From assembly GCA_964550855.1 (NCBI GenBank), contig CAZKBQ010000008.1, forward strand, positions 1-64,000: a stretch of 64,000 nt of DNA, read 5' to 3'. Position numbers and translations under genes: made by a program. The notes below the pieces were generated by a model. The model was not told where the DNA came from and did not search any database. It saw nothing but the letters and a program-made list of their open reading frames with translations. The first letter of the stretch is position 1; each line of letters starts with the position of its first letter. Shown in pieces: positions 9,001-16,467 of the stretch. Source of the DNA: JAGOBP01 sp964550855 (GTDB taxonomy: Bacteria; Chloroflexota; Anaerolineae; Fen-1058).

Positions 9001-10666
9001 CGGCTTCGATCACAAACGCCGTGCCCGAGACGCTGTCGCCCGCGGCGAACACGCCTTCGCGCGTGGCGGCGAGTGTATTGGGATTCACTGCAATCAAATT
9101 GCGGCCCGTCAATCCCACACCCGCATCATCGGGGATGAACGCGAGACCCGCGCGCTGCCCCACCGAGAAGATCACGGTATCACATTCGATCACGTGCGTC
9201 GAGTTCGGCACTTTCTCGACGTTCAAGCGCCCCATCTCGTCGAAGCTGAACGAGGCGACGCGCATGCACTCGACGCCGCGCACGTGCCCGTGCTCGTCGC
9301 TGAGAATACGCTCGAACGTGCGGCCTTCGTGCAGGATGATGCCTTCTTCGCGTGCGGCCTGCACTTCCCACGGATGCGCCGGAACTTTCTCGCCGCTTTC
9401 GAGGCAGGCCATCTCGACATGGCGACCCAGACGCACCGCACTGCGCGCGCAATCGATGGCGACATTGCCGCCGCCCAGCACTAATACGCGTTGACCCAAT
9501 CCTGTAGCGTGCATCGTGCTTCCTGCATACTTGCCCAGGCGCACATCGCGCAGGAAGTGTGTATTGATGATTACGCCATCCAGATTCGCGCCGGGGATCG
9601 GTAAACGGATGCCTTCGTGCGCGCCGACGGCGATCAGCACAGAATCGAAGCCTTCGTCGAAGATGTCGTCGAGATTGTCGATGCGATGATTCAAGCGTAG
9701 ATCGACGCCGAGATCGACGATGTCCTGCACTTCACGTTCGATGATGGCCGTCGGCAGGCGATATTCCGGCACACCGAGGCGCAGCATGCCGCCCGCTACC
9801 GGCATCGCTTCGAAGACGGTGACGCCAAAGCCCGCGCGCACCAGGTCTTGCGCCGCCGTCAAACCGCACGGCCCCGCGCCGATGATCGCCACGCGCTGAT
9901 CGAACCGTCGAGGGAGTGGTTCAATCGGTTGGCGATCTTCTGCATAGACTTTGTCGGTCACGAAGCGTTTGAGCGCGCGGATGTTGATCGGCTCGTCAAC
10001 CTGTCCGCGATTGCAGGCCGTCTCGCAGCGATGATTGCAAATCCGCCCGCAGATGCCGGGGAACGGATTGTCCATCTTGATCACGCGCAGGGCGTCGTGC
10101 CAACGGCCTTCGCGGATCAGTGCGATGTAACCCTGCGCGCGTTGACCGGCAGGGCAGGCATCACGGCAGGGCGCAATGCCGCGCTTGGCGATGGCATAGG
10201 CGTTGGGCACGGCCTGCGGATACAACTTGTAAGCAGCGTGGCGTTTGGAAAGCCCTTCGTTGAACGTGTCGGGAATGATGACCGGGCAGACCTTATCGCA
10301 ATCGCCGCAGCCCACGCACTTTTCCACGTCGATGTAGCGCGGATTGTGGCGCACTTTCACTGTGAAGTCGCCGACCTGACCCTGTACGTCGATGACTTCG
10401 CTGTCGGTCATCAACGTGATGTTGGGATGGCGGCCCGTCTCGACGAGGCGCGGCGATATGGTGCACATGGCGCAGTCGTTGGTGGGGAAGGTCTTGTCGA
10501 GCTGCGCCATGTGTCCACCGATAGCCGATTGCGCTTCGACGAGGTACACCTTAAAGCCCTGATCGGCTAAATCGAGCGCGGATTGCATGCCCGCAATGCC
10601 GCCGCCGACGACCATCACGGCGCCGATGGGTGGTGTGTTCAGTGGAGGTGCGTTTGCTTGAGTCAT
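6050..10666 (-). CDS. hdrA: Double HdrA with inserted GltD-like NAD(P)H oxidoreductase module
   Basis: This 1538-residue flavoprotein is a candidate electron-bifurcating hub. Residues 1-160 start an HdrA domain (GGGIAGM at 21-27; CVGCGDCDKVCP at 117-128). Residues about 160-600 are a GltD-like insertion. It has its own cysteine motif (CRDACP, then CGRICNHRCETAC), an FAD site (GAGPCGL, 263-269) and an NAD(P)H site (GGGNVAIDCARSA, 398-410). HdrA resumes with CLACGICSECMSC (641-653), CSSVCC (751-756) and VCHCGSNIGG (950-959). A second HdrA-like FAD module begins at GGGAAGM (1090-1096). It ends in a 2[4Fe-4S] ferredoxin domain (CTGCLTCVRICP, CQGCGSCVAECP). Two stretches, near 1223-1233 and 1312-1333, are heptamer-repeat coding. 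No good ribosome-binding site precedes ATG 10666, where a repeat array abuts. Confidence 0.93.
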   Translation of the reverse strand: MTQANAPPLNTPPIGAVMVVGGGIAGMQSALDLADQGFKVYLVEAQSAIGGHMAQLDKTFPTNDCAMCTISPRLVETGRHPNITLMTDSEVIDVQGQVGDFTVKVRHNPRYIDVEKCVGCGDCDKVCPVIIPDTFNEGLSKRHAAYKLYPQAVPNAYAIAKRGIAPCRDACPAGQRAQGYIALIREGRWHDALRVIKMDNPFPGICGRICNHRCETACNRGQVDEPINIRALKRFVTDKVYAEDRQPIEPLPRRFDQRVAIIGAGPCGLTAAQDLVRAGFGVTVFEAMPVAGGMLRLGVPEYRLPTAIIEREVQDIVDLGVDLRLNHRIDNLDDIFDEGFDSVLIAVGAHEGIRLPIPGANLDGVIINTHFLRDVRLGKYAGSTMHATGLGQRVLVLGGGNVAIDCARSAVRLGRHVEMACLESGEKVPAHPWEVQAAREEGIILHEGRTFERILSDEHGHVRGVECMRVASFSFDEMGRLNVEKVPNSTHVIECDTVIFSVGQRAGLAFIPDDAGVGLTGRNLIAVNPNTLAATREGVFAAGDSVSGTAFVIEAVASGHTAARSIIRYLQGEHLEPPPRPELPVVKLTRDEIDARMARGEIKRQPRVPLPELPVEKRIDNFVEVEGGYDDQSAQREAARCLACGICSECMSCTFACGTNAIDHNMVARDEDVRVGAVVLAPGYQAYRAELSEEYGLGRYPNVVTSLQFERLLSASGPTLGHVQRPSDGKSAQKIAFLQCVGSRDQSHDYCSSVCCMYAAKQAIMAVEHAKAENHNGPLQCRVFFMDTRAYSKGYEEYYRRAEKKYGVQYTRCRISDLREDPDTHDLVLRYFDEQGQLQRERFDLVTLSVGMEISPKVRELGQRLGIELDDYGFCHTVQFNPLETSRAGIYAVGPFREPKDIPESIVEASGAAAAVASRLSESRFTLTTRQEYPPERDVRQEEPRVGVFVCHCGSNIGGFLDVPGVSEYAKTLPNVVHAENNLYTCSQDSIKHIIERVKELNLNRVVVASCTPRTHEPLFQDALRQAGLNPYLFEMANIRNQCSWVHPGDWDGATAKAKTLVRMAAARAAELEPLHSSQVSIRHAALIIGGGAAGMNAALSLADQGFPVHLIEKSDQLGGNLRHLHFLISEARGPQDYLAGLIDRVTRHPLINVYLQTELIQTGGFKGNFTSKLQDARGMMQEVQHGVTIVAIGGIEYKGREYSYGQHPGIMTQLEFEALLANQQSAIRNQQSIVMIQCVGPAEKFCARLCCSTALKNALKMKELNPQAEVTILYRDIRTYGFKERLYTDARRAGVRFIRFDFEHKPEVSISNQQSTTPALHPQRGASVNNQQIVIRIHEPILDRDLELRPDLLVLSTPIVPQKDAHELSARLKVPLDADGFFLEAHPKLRPVDFASDGLFMAGVAHYPKFLDETIAQAQAAAARAAIILSQESVLTNARVAVVDDAKCTGCLTCVRICPFGVPKIKANLTGVGNIVGAAYIEAAVCQGCGSCVAECPARAIQLMHYTDAQMMIKVRALLEPKTGFIRTDAPMNEFIG
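6661..6746. repeat. Heptamer-derived insertion inside hdrA1 (first)
   Basis: The segments TTGCTGATTGTTGACAC and GTTGATTGCTGATTACTGATTGACA are degenerate 7-bp words. They encode ISNQQSTTPALHPQ and VNNQQIV in the second FAD module. Compared with the paralogue hdrA2 at the same place, hdrA1 has about 17 extra residues here, so this looks like an in-frame expansion. Confidence 0.65.
6965..7003. repeat. Heptamer array inside hdrA1 (second)
   Basis: GATTGTTGATTTCTGATTGC continues as TGATTGTTGATT, giving the peptide ANQQSAIRNQQS just before VMIQCVG. The matching loop in hdrA2 (IIHHPQEIAALDD) has about the same length, so here repeat sequence occupies a normal-length loop. Confidence 0.65.
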
Positions 10667-10667
10667 G

Positions 10668-10757
10668 TTAGGTCATTGGTGGTCACCAGTGATGAGTGAT
10701 TCTCTCACGGTGATCATTGGCACTTCACTCATCACTTATCACTCATCATTGTCTCCT
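10668..10757. repeat. Heptamer array between mvhD2 and hdrA1
   Basis: On the minus strand, variants of GATGAGT (GATGAGT, GATAAGT, GATGAGT) begin at the mvhD2 TGA stop (10746-10748). Related words continue to the hdrA1 start. The whole spacer is made of this low-complexity sequence plus a short repeat of TCACTG/CAGTGA words. Confidence 0.7.
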
Positions 10758-11243
10758 CCCGCGAAAACCCTCATCCTCTTCCGTCTCTTGATCCGCAGTC
10801 CGAATTCGGACTTCCCCATTCGCCTTCAACGGATTCGGCCCTAACTTCCGTATCCGCTCAGTCATCGTCTGTGCAGCATTCGCGAAGGCGTGCGCCTGGC
10901 TGCCCGACATGAAGAAGATATCCAGCCGTTCCCCGCCGATGCCGATCTCATCGAGGAGCTGCTTGGCGCGCCGCAGACGGGCGCGGCCACGCTCGTTGCC
11001 CCTGACGTGATGGCAATTGCCGATCGGGCAGGCCACCACGTACACGCCGTCGGCGCCCTGCTCAAACGCCTCCAGCAAATAGCGCACGTCGGTCTTGCCG
11101 GTGCACGGCAGCCGCACAAACTTGACGTTGGCCGGGTACTGAATCCCCAGCGCGCCCGCCGTATCCGCCGCCATGTAACCGCAGTAGATGCAGTAAAAGG
11201 CGGTAATCTCTGGTTCAAAGGTCTGGACTTTTTGCGATGTCAT
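10746..11243 (-). CDS. mvhD: MvhD-type iron-sulfur subunit, cysteine form
   Basis: This 165-residue MvhD paralogue would link an electron donor to HdrA through a 2Fe-2S cluster. It has FYCIYCGYMAADTAG, RLPCTGKTD, GADGVYVVACPIGNCHHVRGN and a C-terminal KLGPNPLK. Where the sister protein has TGA/Sec, this one has Cys (VVACPIG). It extends about 20 residues past NPLK with a charged tail. The ATG at 11243 is chosen because a GTG at 11252 would only add three residues; neither has a clear ribosome-binding site. Located between hdrA2 and hdrA1, it may serve either or both. Confidence 0.92.
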   Translation of the reverse strand: MTSQKVQTFEPEITAFYCIYCGYMAADTAGALGIQYPANVKFVRLPCTGKTDVRYLLEAFEQGADGVYVVACPIGNCHHVRGNERGRARLRRAKQLLDEIGIGGERLDIFFMSGSQAHAFANAAQTMTERIRKLGPNPLKANGEVRIRTADQETEEDEGFRGRRQ

Positions 11244-11261
11244 ATTGATCACTGGAGCGTG

Positions 11262-11399
11262 TTGCGTATTGCGTATATAACGAGTAACCAGTAACGAGTA
11301 ATTTTATTGCCAAGCCAGAACACATTGTCGGGAAGCAACCTTTACTCATTACTCATTACTCATTACCGCACGCTTCACTCGTCACTCATCACTCGTCAC
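11262..11399. repeat. Long heptamer arrays between hdrA2 and mvhD2
   Basis: Tandem words ACGAGTA/ACCAGTA are followed, after a unique stretch, by TTACTCATTACTCATTACTC and then CACTCGTCACTCATCACTCG. All are 7-bp periodic. The array ends at the hdrA2 stop. No gene or terminator is visible in this 150-bp junction. Confidence 0.75.
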
Positions 11400-14300
11400 G
11401 CTGCCCAACGCCCTAAGCCACCAATTGCCTTCAGCATCATCTGCTCGTCCGTGTAGTTGATCAGCTGAATCGCGTTCGCGGGACATTCACCCGTGCAGGT
11501 GCCGCAGCCCTGGCACTGCGCCGGATCGATGTAGGCCGCGCCGCCGAGATCGCCCACACCCGATCGGCCTTCTTGCTGGACGACTTGCGGAATCGAAAAT
11601 GGGCACACGCGCGTGCAGGTCAGGCAGCCCACGCACTTCTTCGGATCGACGACGGCCACCACACCGCCCAGATGCAGCGATCCTTGCGAGAGCAACGTGA
11701 GCGCCCGCGCCGCCGCTGCCAGCGCGTGACTGATGCTTTCCTCGATGAACTTGGGATAGTGCGCCATGCCCGCCAGGAAAATCCCCTCGCGCATGAAGTC
11801 CATCGGGCGCAGTTTCAACTGCGCCTCTTTGAAGAAGCCCTCACCCGTGATGGGCACGCGCAGCGTTTTCGCCAGATCGACGCTGCCCGCGGCCGGAGCG
11901 ATGGTCATGCTGAGTGGTACGAGGTCGGCGGGCAGCGCCAATTCCCGATTGAGCGAGAGATCGCGCACGTGCACCACCAGCCGATCGGCTTCGACCTCGA
12001 TCGCGGGCGGCTCGTCATCGGTGTAGCGGATGAACATCACGCCCAGCCGCCGCGCCTCGGTATAGAACTCCTCGCGGAAGCCGTAGGTCACGATGTTCTT
12101 GTACAACACGCTGACGCGACACGCCGGCTTGAACAACTTCAGGCGGATGGCGTTCTTCAGCGTGTTGGTGCAACATACGCGCGAACAGTAATCGGGCATG
12201 CCGACCGGCCGCACGCACTGGATCATCACCACATCGTCCAGTGCAGCAATTTCCTGCGGATGATGAATGATCTTCTCTTCCAAATCGCGCTGCGTGATGA
12301 CGTGCGGCAGATTCAGCCAGGGATGTTCGCGCGTCTCGCGCCCACCCGTCGCCACGATCGTGGCTCCGTGCTCGATGGTGAACTCGTCCGCGGAGCCATC
12401 GGCATAAGTCGTGCGCAGCCCGGCGCGAAAGTTGCCCACGTGCCCGCTGTGGCGCACGACTTCCGTGCGCGTGTGAACGGCAATGCGCCGGTGCGCGCGC
12501 ACGCGATTGACCAGATCGCGCAGCAGGCGCTGCGGATCGTACCCCTCGGCGACGTAGTACAGATTGTTCAGGTTCCCGCCGAGCATTTCGCTGCGCTCGA
12601 CCAGCTGCACATCGTAGCCGCTGTCGGCGATGGCTAACGCGGCCGTCATGCCGGTCACGCCGCCGCCGATGATAAGCGCGGCCGGCTGGCACAGGCTCTG
12701 CTCTTTGTGCACGGGCTGTGCGGCCAGCACGCGCCCGACCGCAATACGGATCAGCTCTTGCGCTTTGCGATTGGCCAGCGCGTGCTGCTGCGTGTGGACG
12801 GCCGTGCATTGCTCGCGCAGATTGACCAGTTCCAGCAGATAGGGATTCAGGCCCGATTGCCAGAGCAGACGCTGAAACAGCGCCTCGTGCGTGCGATTGC
12901 TGCACGCGCCGATCACCACCCGATTGAGATGCGCCTCCTCAATGCGCGATTGGATGTGTTCCAGCCCGGTGGGGAAGCAGGCAAAATCCAGCGTCTCGGC
13001 AAAGACCACTCCCGGCGACTGGGCCGCTCGCCGCAGGAGATCGGGCAGATCGATGGCGCGGCCAATCGTCGAGCCGCAGGCGCAGGCAAAGACGCCCACA
13101 CGCTGCGGCTCGCCGCTCACGTCGCGCTCGTGCAGCGGCTCAGGCTGCGACAGGAACGGCCACGCGCGGGTGTAGGCGTGCGTGCGCAGCCGATCGTTGA
13201 GCAGGCGCATCGCCTCGGCCGCCGCGCCGCTGGCGTCGATGATGGTCTCGACGATCTCCTTGGGCGACGTGAACGCGCCGCATACAAAAACACCCGGCCG
13301 TGAGGTCTGAAGGGGCGTAAACTTATCGGTCTGGCAGAAGCCGTATTCGTTGAGTTCAATATCCAGCAGCTCGGCCAGGGCGCGGGCCGAATCAGGCGGC
13401 TGCAGTCCGGTCGCCAGCACCACCGCCTCAAAGCGCTCTTCGCGCCGCTGGCCGTCAGGCGCGGCGTAGTGCAGAATGAGATCGCGGGTGGCGGGATCTT
13501 CGCGCACGTCTGAGACGCGGCAGCGCACGTAGCGGACGCCGTGCCGATCGCGCGCGTTGGCAAAATACACGCTGTATTCTTTGTTAAACGCCCGCTCGTC
13601 CATGATGAAGACGCAGCAATCGACCGCATCGCCCAGGCGCTGCTTGGCCAGCAGCGCTTCTTTAGTGGCGTACATGCAGCAGATCGACGAACAGTACGAG
13701 GTGTGCTGATCGCGCGAGCCGACGCATTGGAGCCAGGCGATCGATCGGGGATGGCGCTGATCCGATGGGCGCACCACCAGACCTTCGGTGGGACCGGATC
13801 GGCTCGCCAATCGTTCGTACTGCATGGCGTTGAGGACGTTGGGATAGCGGCCATAACCCAGTTCGGCCAGATTGGCTGCGTCATAGACCTGAAAACCCAG
13901 CGCCAGAATGATCGCGCCGACTTCCACCGTCAACAGGCGGGGTTGTTCCGATAGATCGATCGCGCGGCTGGGGCAGACCTCCGCACACTTGCCGCAGTCG
14001 TCGCAGTACGGGCCGCGATCGATGACGTAGGCATCGGGCGCGGCGCGGGCCGCCACTTTGTAGGCCGCCTTGCGCCGCGTCAAACCCTGCTGATATTCGT
14101 CCGGCAGATCGACCGGGCAGACCTCGGCGCAGCGGCCGCAGTCGATGCAGCGTTCGACCTCGACGTAGCGCGGCTCCTGCCGCAGCGAGACGGTGAAGTC
14201 GCCCGCCTGGCCCGCCACATCGACGACGTGAGTGCGCGTCATGATCTCGATGTTGGGATGCTGATTGTAACGGGTGTACGCCGGGGAAATGGAGGGGCGC

Positions 14301-14536
14301 GTACAACCGTAACCGTGATCAGGCGTGCCGCGACAGAGAACGCAATCGTGCTGCGGAAACATGTAGCCGAGCTGTGCAACGCGCCCGCCCAGGCATGGTG
14401 TATGTTCGATGAGGTGGACTTTGAGGCCGGCGTCGGCGAGGTCCAGAGCCGCACGCATCCCACTAATGCCGCCGCCAATCACCATGACTGCGGCAATGGG
14501 GGCCTTGCGGCCGGGCAATGGCTGGAAGGTGTTCAT
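11396..14536 (-). CDS. hdrA: Double HdrA-like flavoprotein without the GltD insertion
   Basis: The 1046-residue protein is the compact paralogue of hdrA1. Module 1 has FAD motif GGGISGM (21-27), CIDCGRCAEVCP (130-141) and CDDCGKCAEVCP (178-189), then SYCSSICCMY near 280. A middle part has CACGSTIGRAIDLPD. Module 2 starts IIGGGVTGM near 618 and carries DYCSRVCCTNTLKNA. The C terminus is a 2[4Fe-4S] ferredoxin (CVGCLTCTRVCP, CQGCGTCTGECP). An unusual loop near 65-80 carries extra cysteines, DCVLCRGTPDHGYGCTRP, where hdrA1 has DCAMCTISPR. It is the first gene of the cluster, behind a good promoter, with AGGGGGA upstream of ATG 14536. Confidence 0.93.
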   Translation of the reverse strand: MNTFQPLPGRKAPIAAVMVIGGGISGMRAALDLADAGLKVHLIEHTPCLGGRVAQLGYMFPQHDCVLCRGTPDHGYGCTRPSISPAYTRYNQHPNIEIMTRTHVVDVAGQAGDFTVSLRQEPRYVEVERCIDCGRCAEVCPVDLPDEYQQGLTRRKAAYKVAARAAPDAYVIDRGPYCDDCGKCAEVCPSRAIDLSEQPRLLTVEVGAIILALGFQVYDAANLAELGYGRYPNVLNAMQYERLASRSGPTEGLVVRPSDQRHPRSIAWLQCVGSRDQHTSYCSSICCMYATKEALLAKQRLGDAVDCCVFIMDERAFNKEYSVYFANARDRHGVRYVRCRVSDVREDPATRDLILHYAAPDGQRREERFEAVVLATGLQPPDSARALAELLDIELNEYGFCQTDKFTPLQTSRPGVFVCGAFTSPKEIVETIIDASGAAAEAMRLLNDRLRTHAYTRAWPFLSQPEPLHERDVSGEPQRVGVFACACGSTIGRAIDLPDLLRRAAQSPGVVFAETLDFACFPTGLEHIQSRIEEAHLNRVVIGACSNRTHEALFQRLLWQSGLNPYLLELVNLREQCTAVHTQQHALANRKAQELIRIAVGRVLAAQPVHKEQSLCQPAALIIGGGVTGMTAALAIADSGYDVQLVERSEMLGGNLNNLYYVAEGYDPQRLLRDLVNRVRAHRRIAVHTRTEVVRHSGHVGNFRAGLRTTYADGSADEFTIEHGATIVATGGRETREHPWLNLPHVITQRDLEEKIIHHPQEIAALDDVVMIQCVRPVGMPDYCSRVCCTNTLKNAIRLKLFKPACRVSVLYKNIVTYGFREEFYTEARRLGVMFIRYTDDEPPAIEVEADRLVVHVRDLSLNRELALPADLVPLSMTIAPAAGSVDLAKTLRVPITGEGFFKEAQLKLRPMDFMREGIFLAGMAHYPKFIEESISHALAAAARALTLLSQGSLHLGGVVAVVDPKKCVGCLTCTRVCPFSIPQVVQQEGRSGVGDLGGAAYIDPAQCQGCGTCTGECPANAIQLINYTDEQMMLKAIGGLGRWAA

Positions 14537-14601
14537 CGCCGTCCCCCTGCCCGATGAATGATGCGGCGGACGCGAGGCCTACCTTCCCTGTGGCTGGCTT
14601 C

Positions 14602-14631
14602 ATTATAGGGTATTTGTCAAACAGCCGTCAA
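14602..14631 (-). promoter_or_regulatory. Sigma70-like promoter of the hdr/met operon
   Basis: On the minus strand, TTGACG (14626-14631) and TATAAT (14602-14607) are separated by 18 bp. The first start codon (hdrA2, 14536) lies about 60 nt beyond the expected transcription start. It is the only strong promoter seen for the seven-gene run. Confidence 0.75.
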
Positions 14632-14778
14632 CTATGAGAATTCGCTCACAATCAAACGGTGGCAAATTCGGCGGTGGTGGCCCCCGATTGAGGCGAGCTG
14701 GCCCCCGGCGCCGACGTCTGGCCCGCCCCGCTTCACGGCAGGGTGGCAGCTGCCGGGTAGCGTCAACCGGCTTGCTGT

Positions 14779-14784
14779 TATAAT
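14779..14784 (+). promoter_or_regulatory. -10 element upstream of ppx/gppA
   Basis: A perfect TATAAT lies 30 bp before the ppx ATG, giving a very short leader. No convincing -35 box sits at 17-18 bp. The rest of the 277-bp divergent gap (14537-14813) holds the hdr promoter and otherwise nothing recognised. Confidence 0.45.
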
Positions 14785-14813
14785 TCCCGTATCCTTCACA
14801 CCGGATCCGCCCC

Positions 14814-16451
14814 ATGCAACAGCGCCTTGCCATCGTCGATCTTGGCTCCAACACCAGCCGCCTGATCATTCTGGCCTATTCGCCCGGCGCAACCTTTCAA
14901 CTGATCGATCAGGTGCGCGAGCGGGTGCGGTTGAGCGAAGGGATGGGGGCGGAGAACGTACTGCGCGCCGCGCCGATGGAGCGCACGGTGCAGCTGATGA
15001 AGGTCTTCAAAGCGCTGTGCGATGCCAACGGCATCGACACCATCATCGCCACAGCCACCAGCGCCGTGCGCGACGCGCGCAATCAGGCGGAGTTTCTGCA
15101 GCGCGTTGAACGAGAAGCGGGCTTGAAACTGCGCGTGCTCAGCGGCACCGAAGAGGCCTATTACGGCTACCTCGGCGCCATCAACAGCACCCCGTTGACG
15201 AACGGCCTGGTGCTCGACATCGGCGGCGGCAGCCTGGAAGTGAGCCGCGTGCATCAGCGCCGGTTGACCCAGTCCACCAGTCTGCCGCTGGGCGCGGTGC
15301 GCCTGAGCGAAACCTTTCTGCGCAGTGATCCGATCAAGCCGTCAGATGTGCGGCTGGTCAATCGGTATGTGGAAGCCCTGCTGAGCAGCATCGATTGGCT
15401 GAAAGCGTCGCGCGGCGATCAGCTGGTGGGGTTGGGCGGCACGGTCCGCGCGCTGGCTAAGATCGATCAACGCCGCCGGGCCTATCCGCTCGATCGGCTG
15501 CATGGCTACGTGCTGACGCTGCCGGCCATCGAAGCGCTGCTGCACGAGATGGAAGAGCTGCCGTTGAGCAAGCGCGAAAAACTGCCGGGACTGAACAGCG
15601 ATCGGGCCGATGTCATCGTAGGCGGCACGCTAGCCCTGGTGCAGCTCATGCGCCAGGGCGGTTATCACGAATTGATCGTGTGCGGCCAGGGCCTGCGCGA
15701 GGGCCTGTTTTACGAGCACTTCCTGCATGATCTGCCCGCGCCGCTGGCGCCCGATGTGCGGGCCTTCAGTCTGGCCAATCTCACCGGCTTGTACAACGTG
15801 GCGTGGACGCACGCACGGCACGTGGAAGCGCTGGCCGTGTCGCTGTTCGATCAGCTGCGATCGCTGCACGGCGGCGGATCATTCGAGCGCACGATCCTGA
15901 GCGGGGCAGCGCTGCTGCACGATATTGGCGTCGCGATCGATTACTACAATCACGATGATCATTCGGCCTATCTAATCATGAATGCCGAGCTGCCGGGCTT
16001 TACGCATCGCGAGATCGCATTGATGGCGCTGCTGGCCCATTATCACCGGCGCGGCAAGCCGGACCTGACGCCGTTCAAGGGCGTGCTCACGCGCGACGAC
16101 GAAGACCGCGCGGCCAGACTTGGCGCGCTGCTGCGACTGGCCGAATACCTCGACCGGAGCCGCACGCAGGTCGTGCGCTCGATCCGCTGCCGCATTCAGG
16201 AGTCGGCCGTGCAGTTGACGTGTCTGGTGCGCGGAGACGCGACCGCCGAAGTATGGGCGACCGAACGCCACGCCGATCTGTTCAGGCAAACCTTCAAGCG
16301 TGACGTGATCGTTCAGACACAACCGCTGAAGGCCGCCGGGGCGGCCACACGCTCCGCGCCGATCGAGAAGGAAGCGGCCCCCACGGCCGAGCCGTTGTGG
16401 ACGCGCGTGCGGGAAATCATGCAGCTGCTGAAAACGCGGCCGCCATCATGA
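14814..16451 (+). CDS. ppx: Ppx/GppA-type exopolyphosphatase with HD domain
   Basis: The 545-residue protein is an ASKHA-fold phosphatase that hydrolyses polyphosphate and/or pppGpp. It opens with AIVDLGSNTSRLIILAYS and has the phosphate-binding TATSAVRDARN, GTEEAYYGY and LDIGGGSLEVSR motifs. The C-terminal half is an HD-type domain with LLHDIGVAIDYYNHDDHSAYLI and ALLAHYHRRGKP. This two-domain layout is normal for bacterial Ppx. A short unstructured tail closes the protein. yqeC-mocA follows within 20 bp, so the two are probably cotranscribed. Whether polyphosphate or pppGpp is the main substrate cannot be read from sequence. Confidence 0.93.
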   Translation: MQQRLAIVDLGSNTSRLIILAYSPGATFQLIDQVRERVRLSEGMGAENVLRAAPMERTVQLMKVFKALCDANGIDTIIATATSAVRDARNQAEFLQRVEREAGLKLRVLSGTEEAYYGYLGAINSTPLTNGLVLDIGGGSLEVSRVHQRRLTQSTSLPLGAVRLSETFLRSDPIKPSDVRLVNRYVEALLSSIDWLKASRGDQLVGLGGTVRALAKIDQRRRAYPLDRLHGYVLTLPAIEALLHEMEELPLSKREKLPGLNSDRADVIVGGTLALVQLMRQGGYHELIVCGQGLREGLFYEHFLHDLPAPLAPDVRAFSLANLTGLYNVAWTHARHVEALAVSLFDQLRSLHGGGSFERTILSGAALLHDIGVAIDYYNHDDHSAYLIMNAELPGFTHREIALMALLAHYHRRGKPDLTPFKGVLTRDDEDRAARLGALLRLAEYLDRSRTQVVRSIRCRIQESAVQLTCLVRGDATAEVWATERHADLFRQTFKRDVIVQTQPLKAAGAATRSAPIEKEAAPTAEPLWTRVREIMQLLKTRPPS

Positions 16452-16467
16452 CCCGGAGATGATACAC

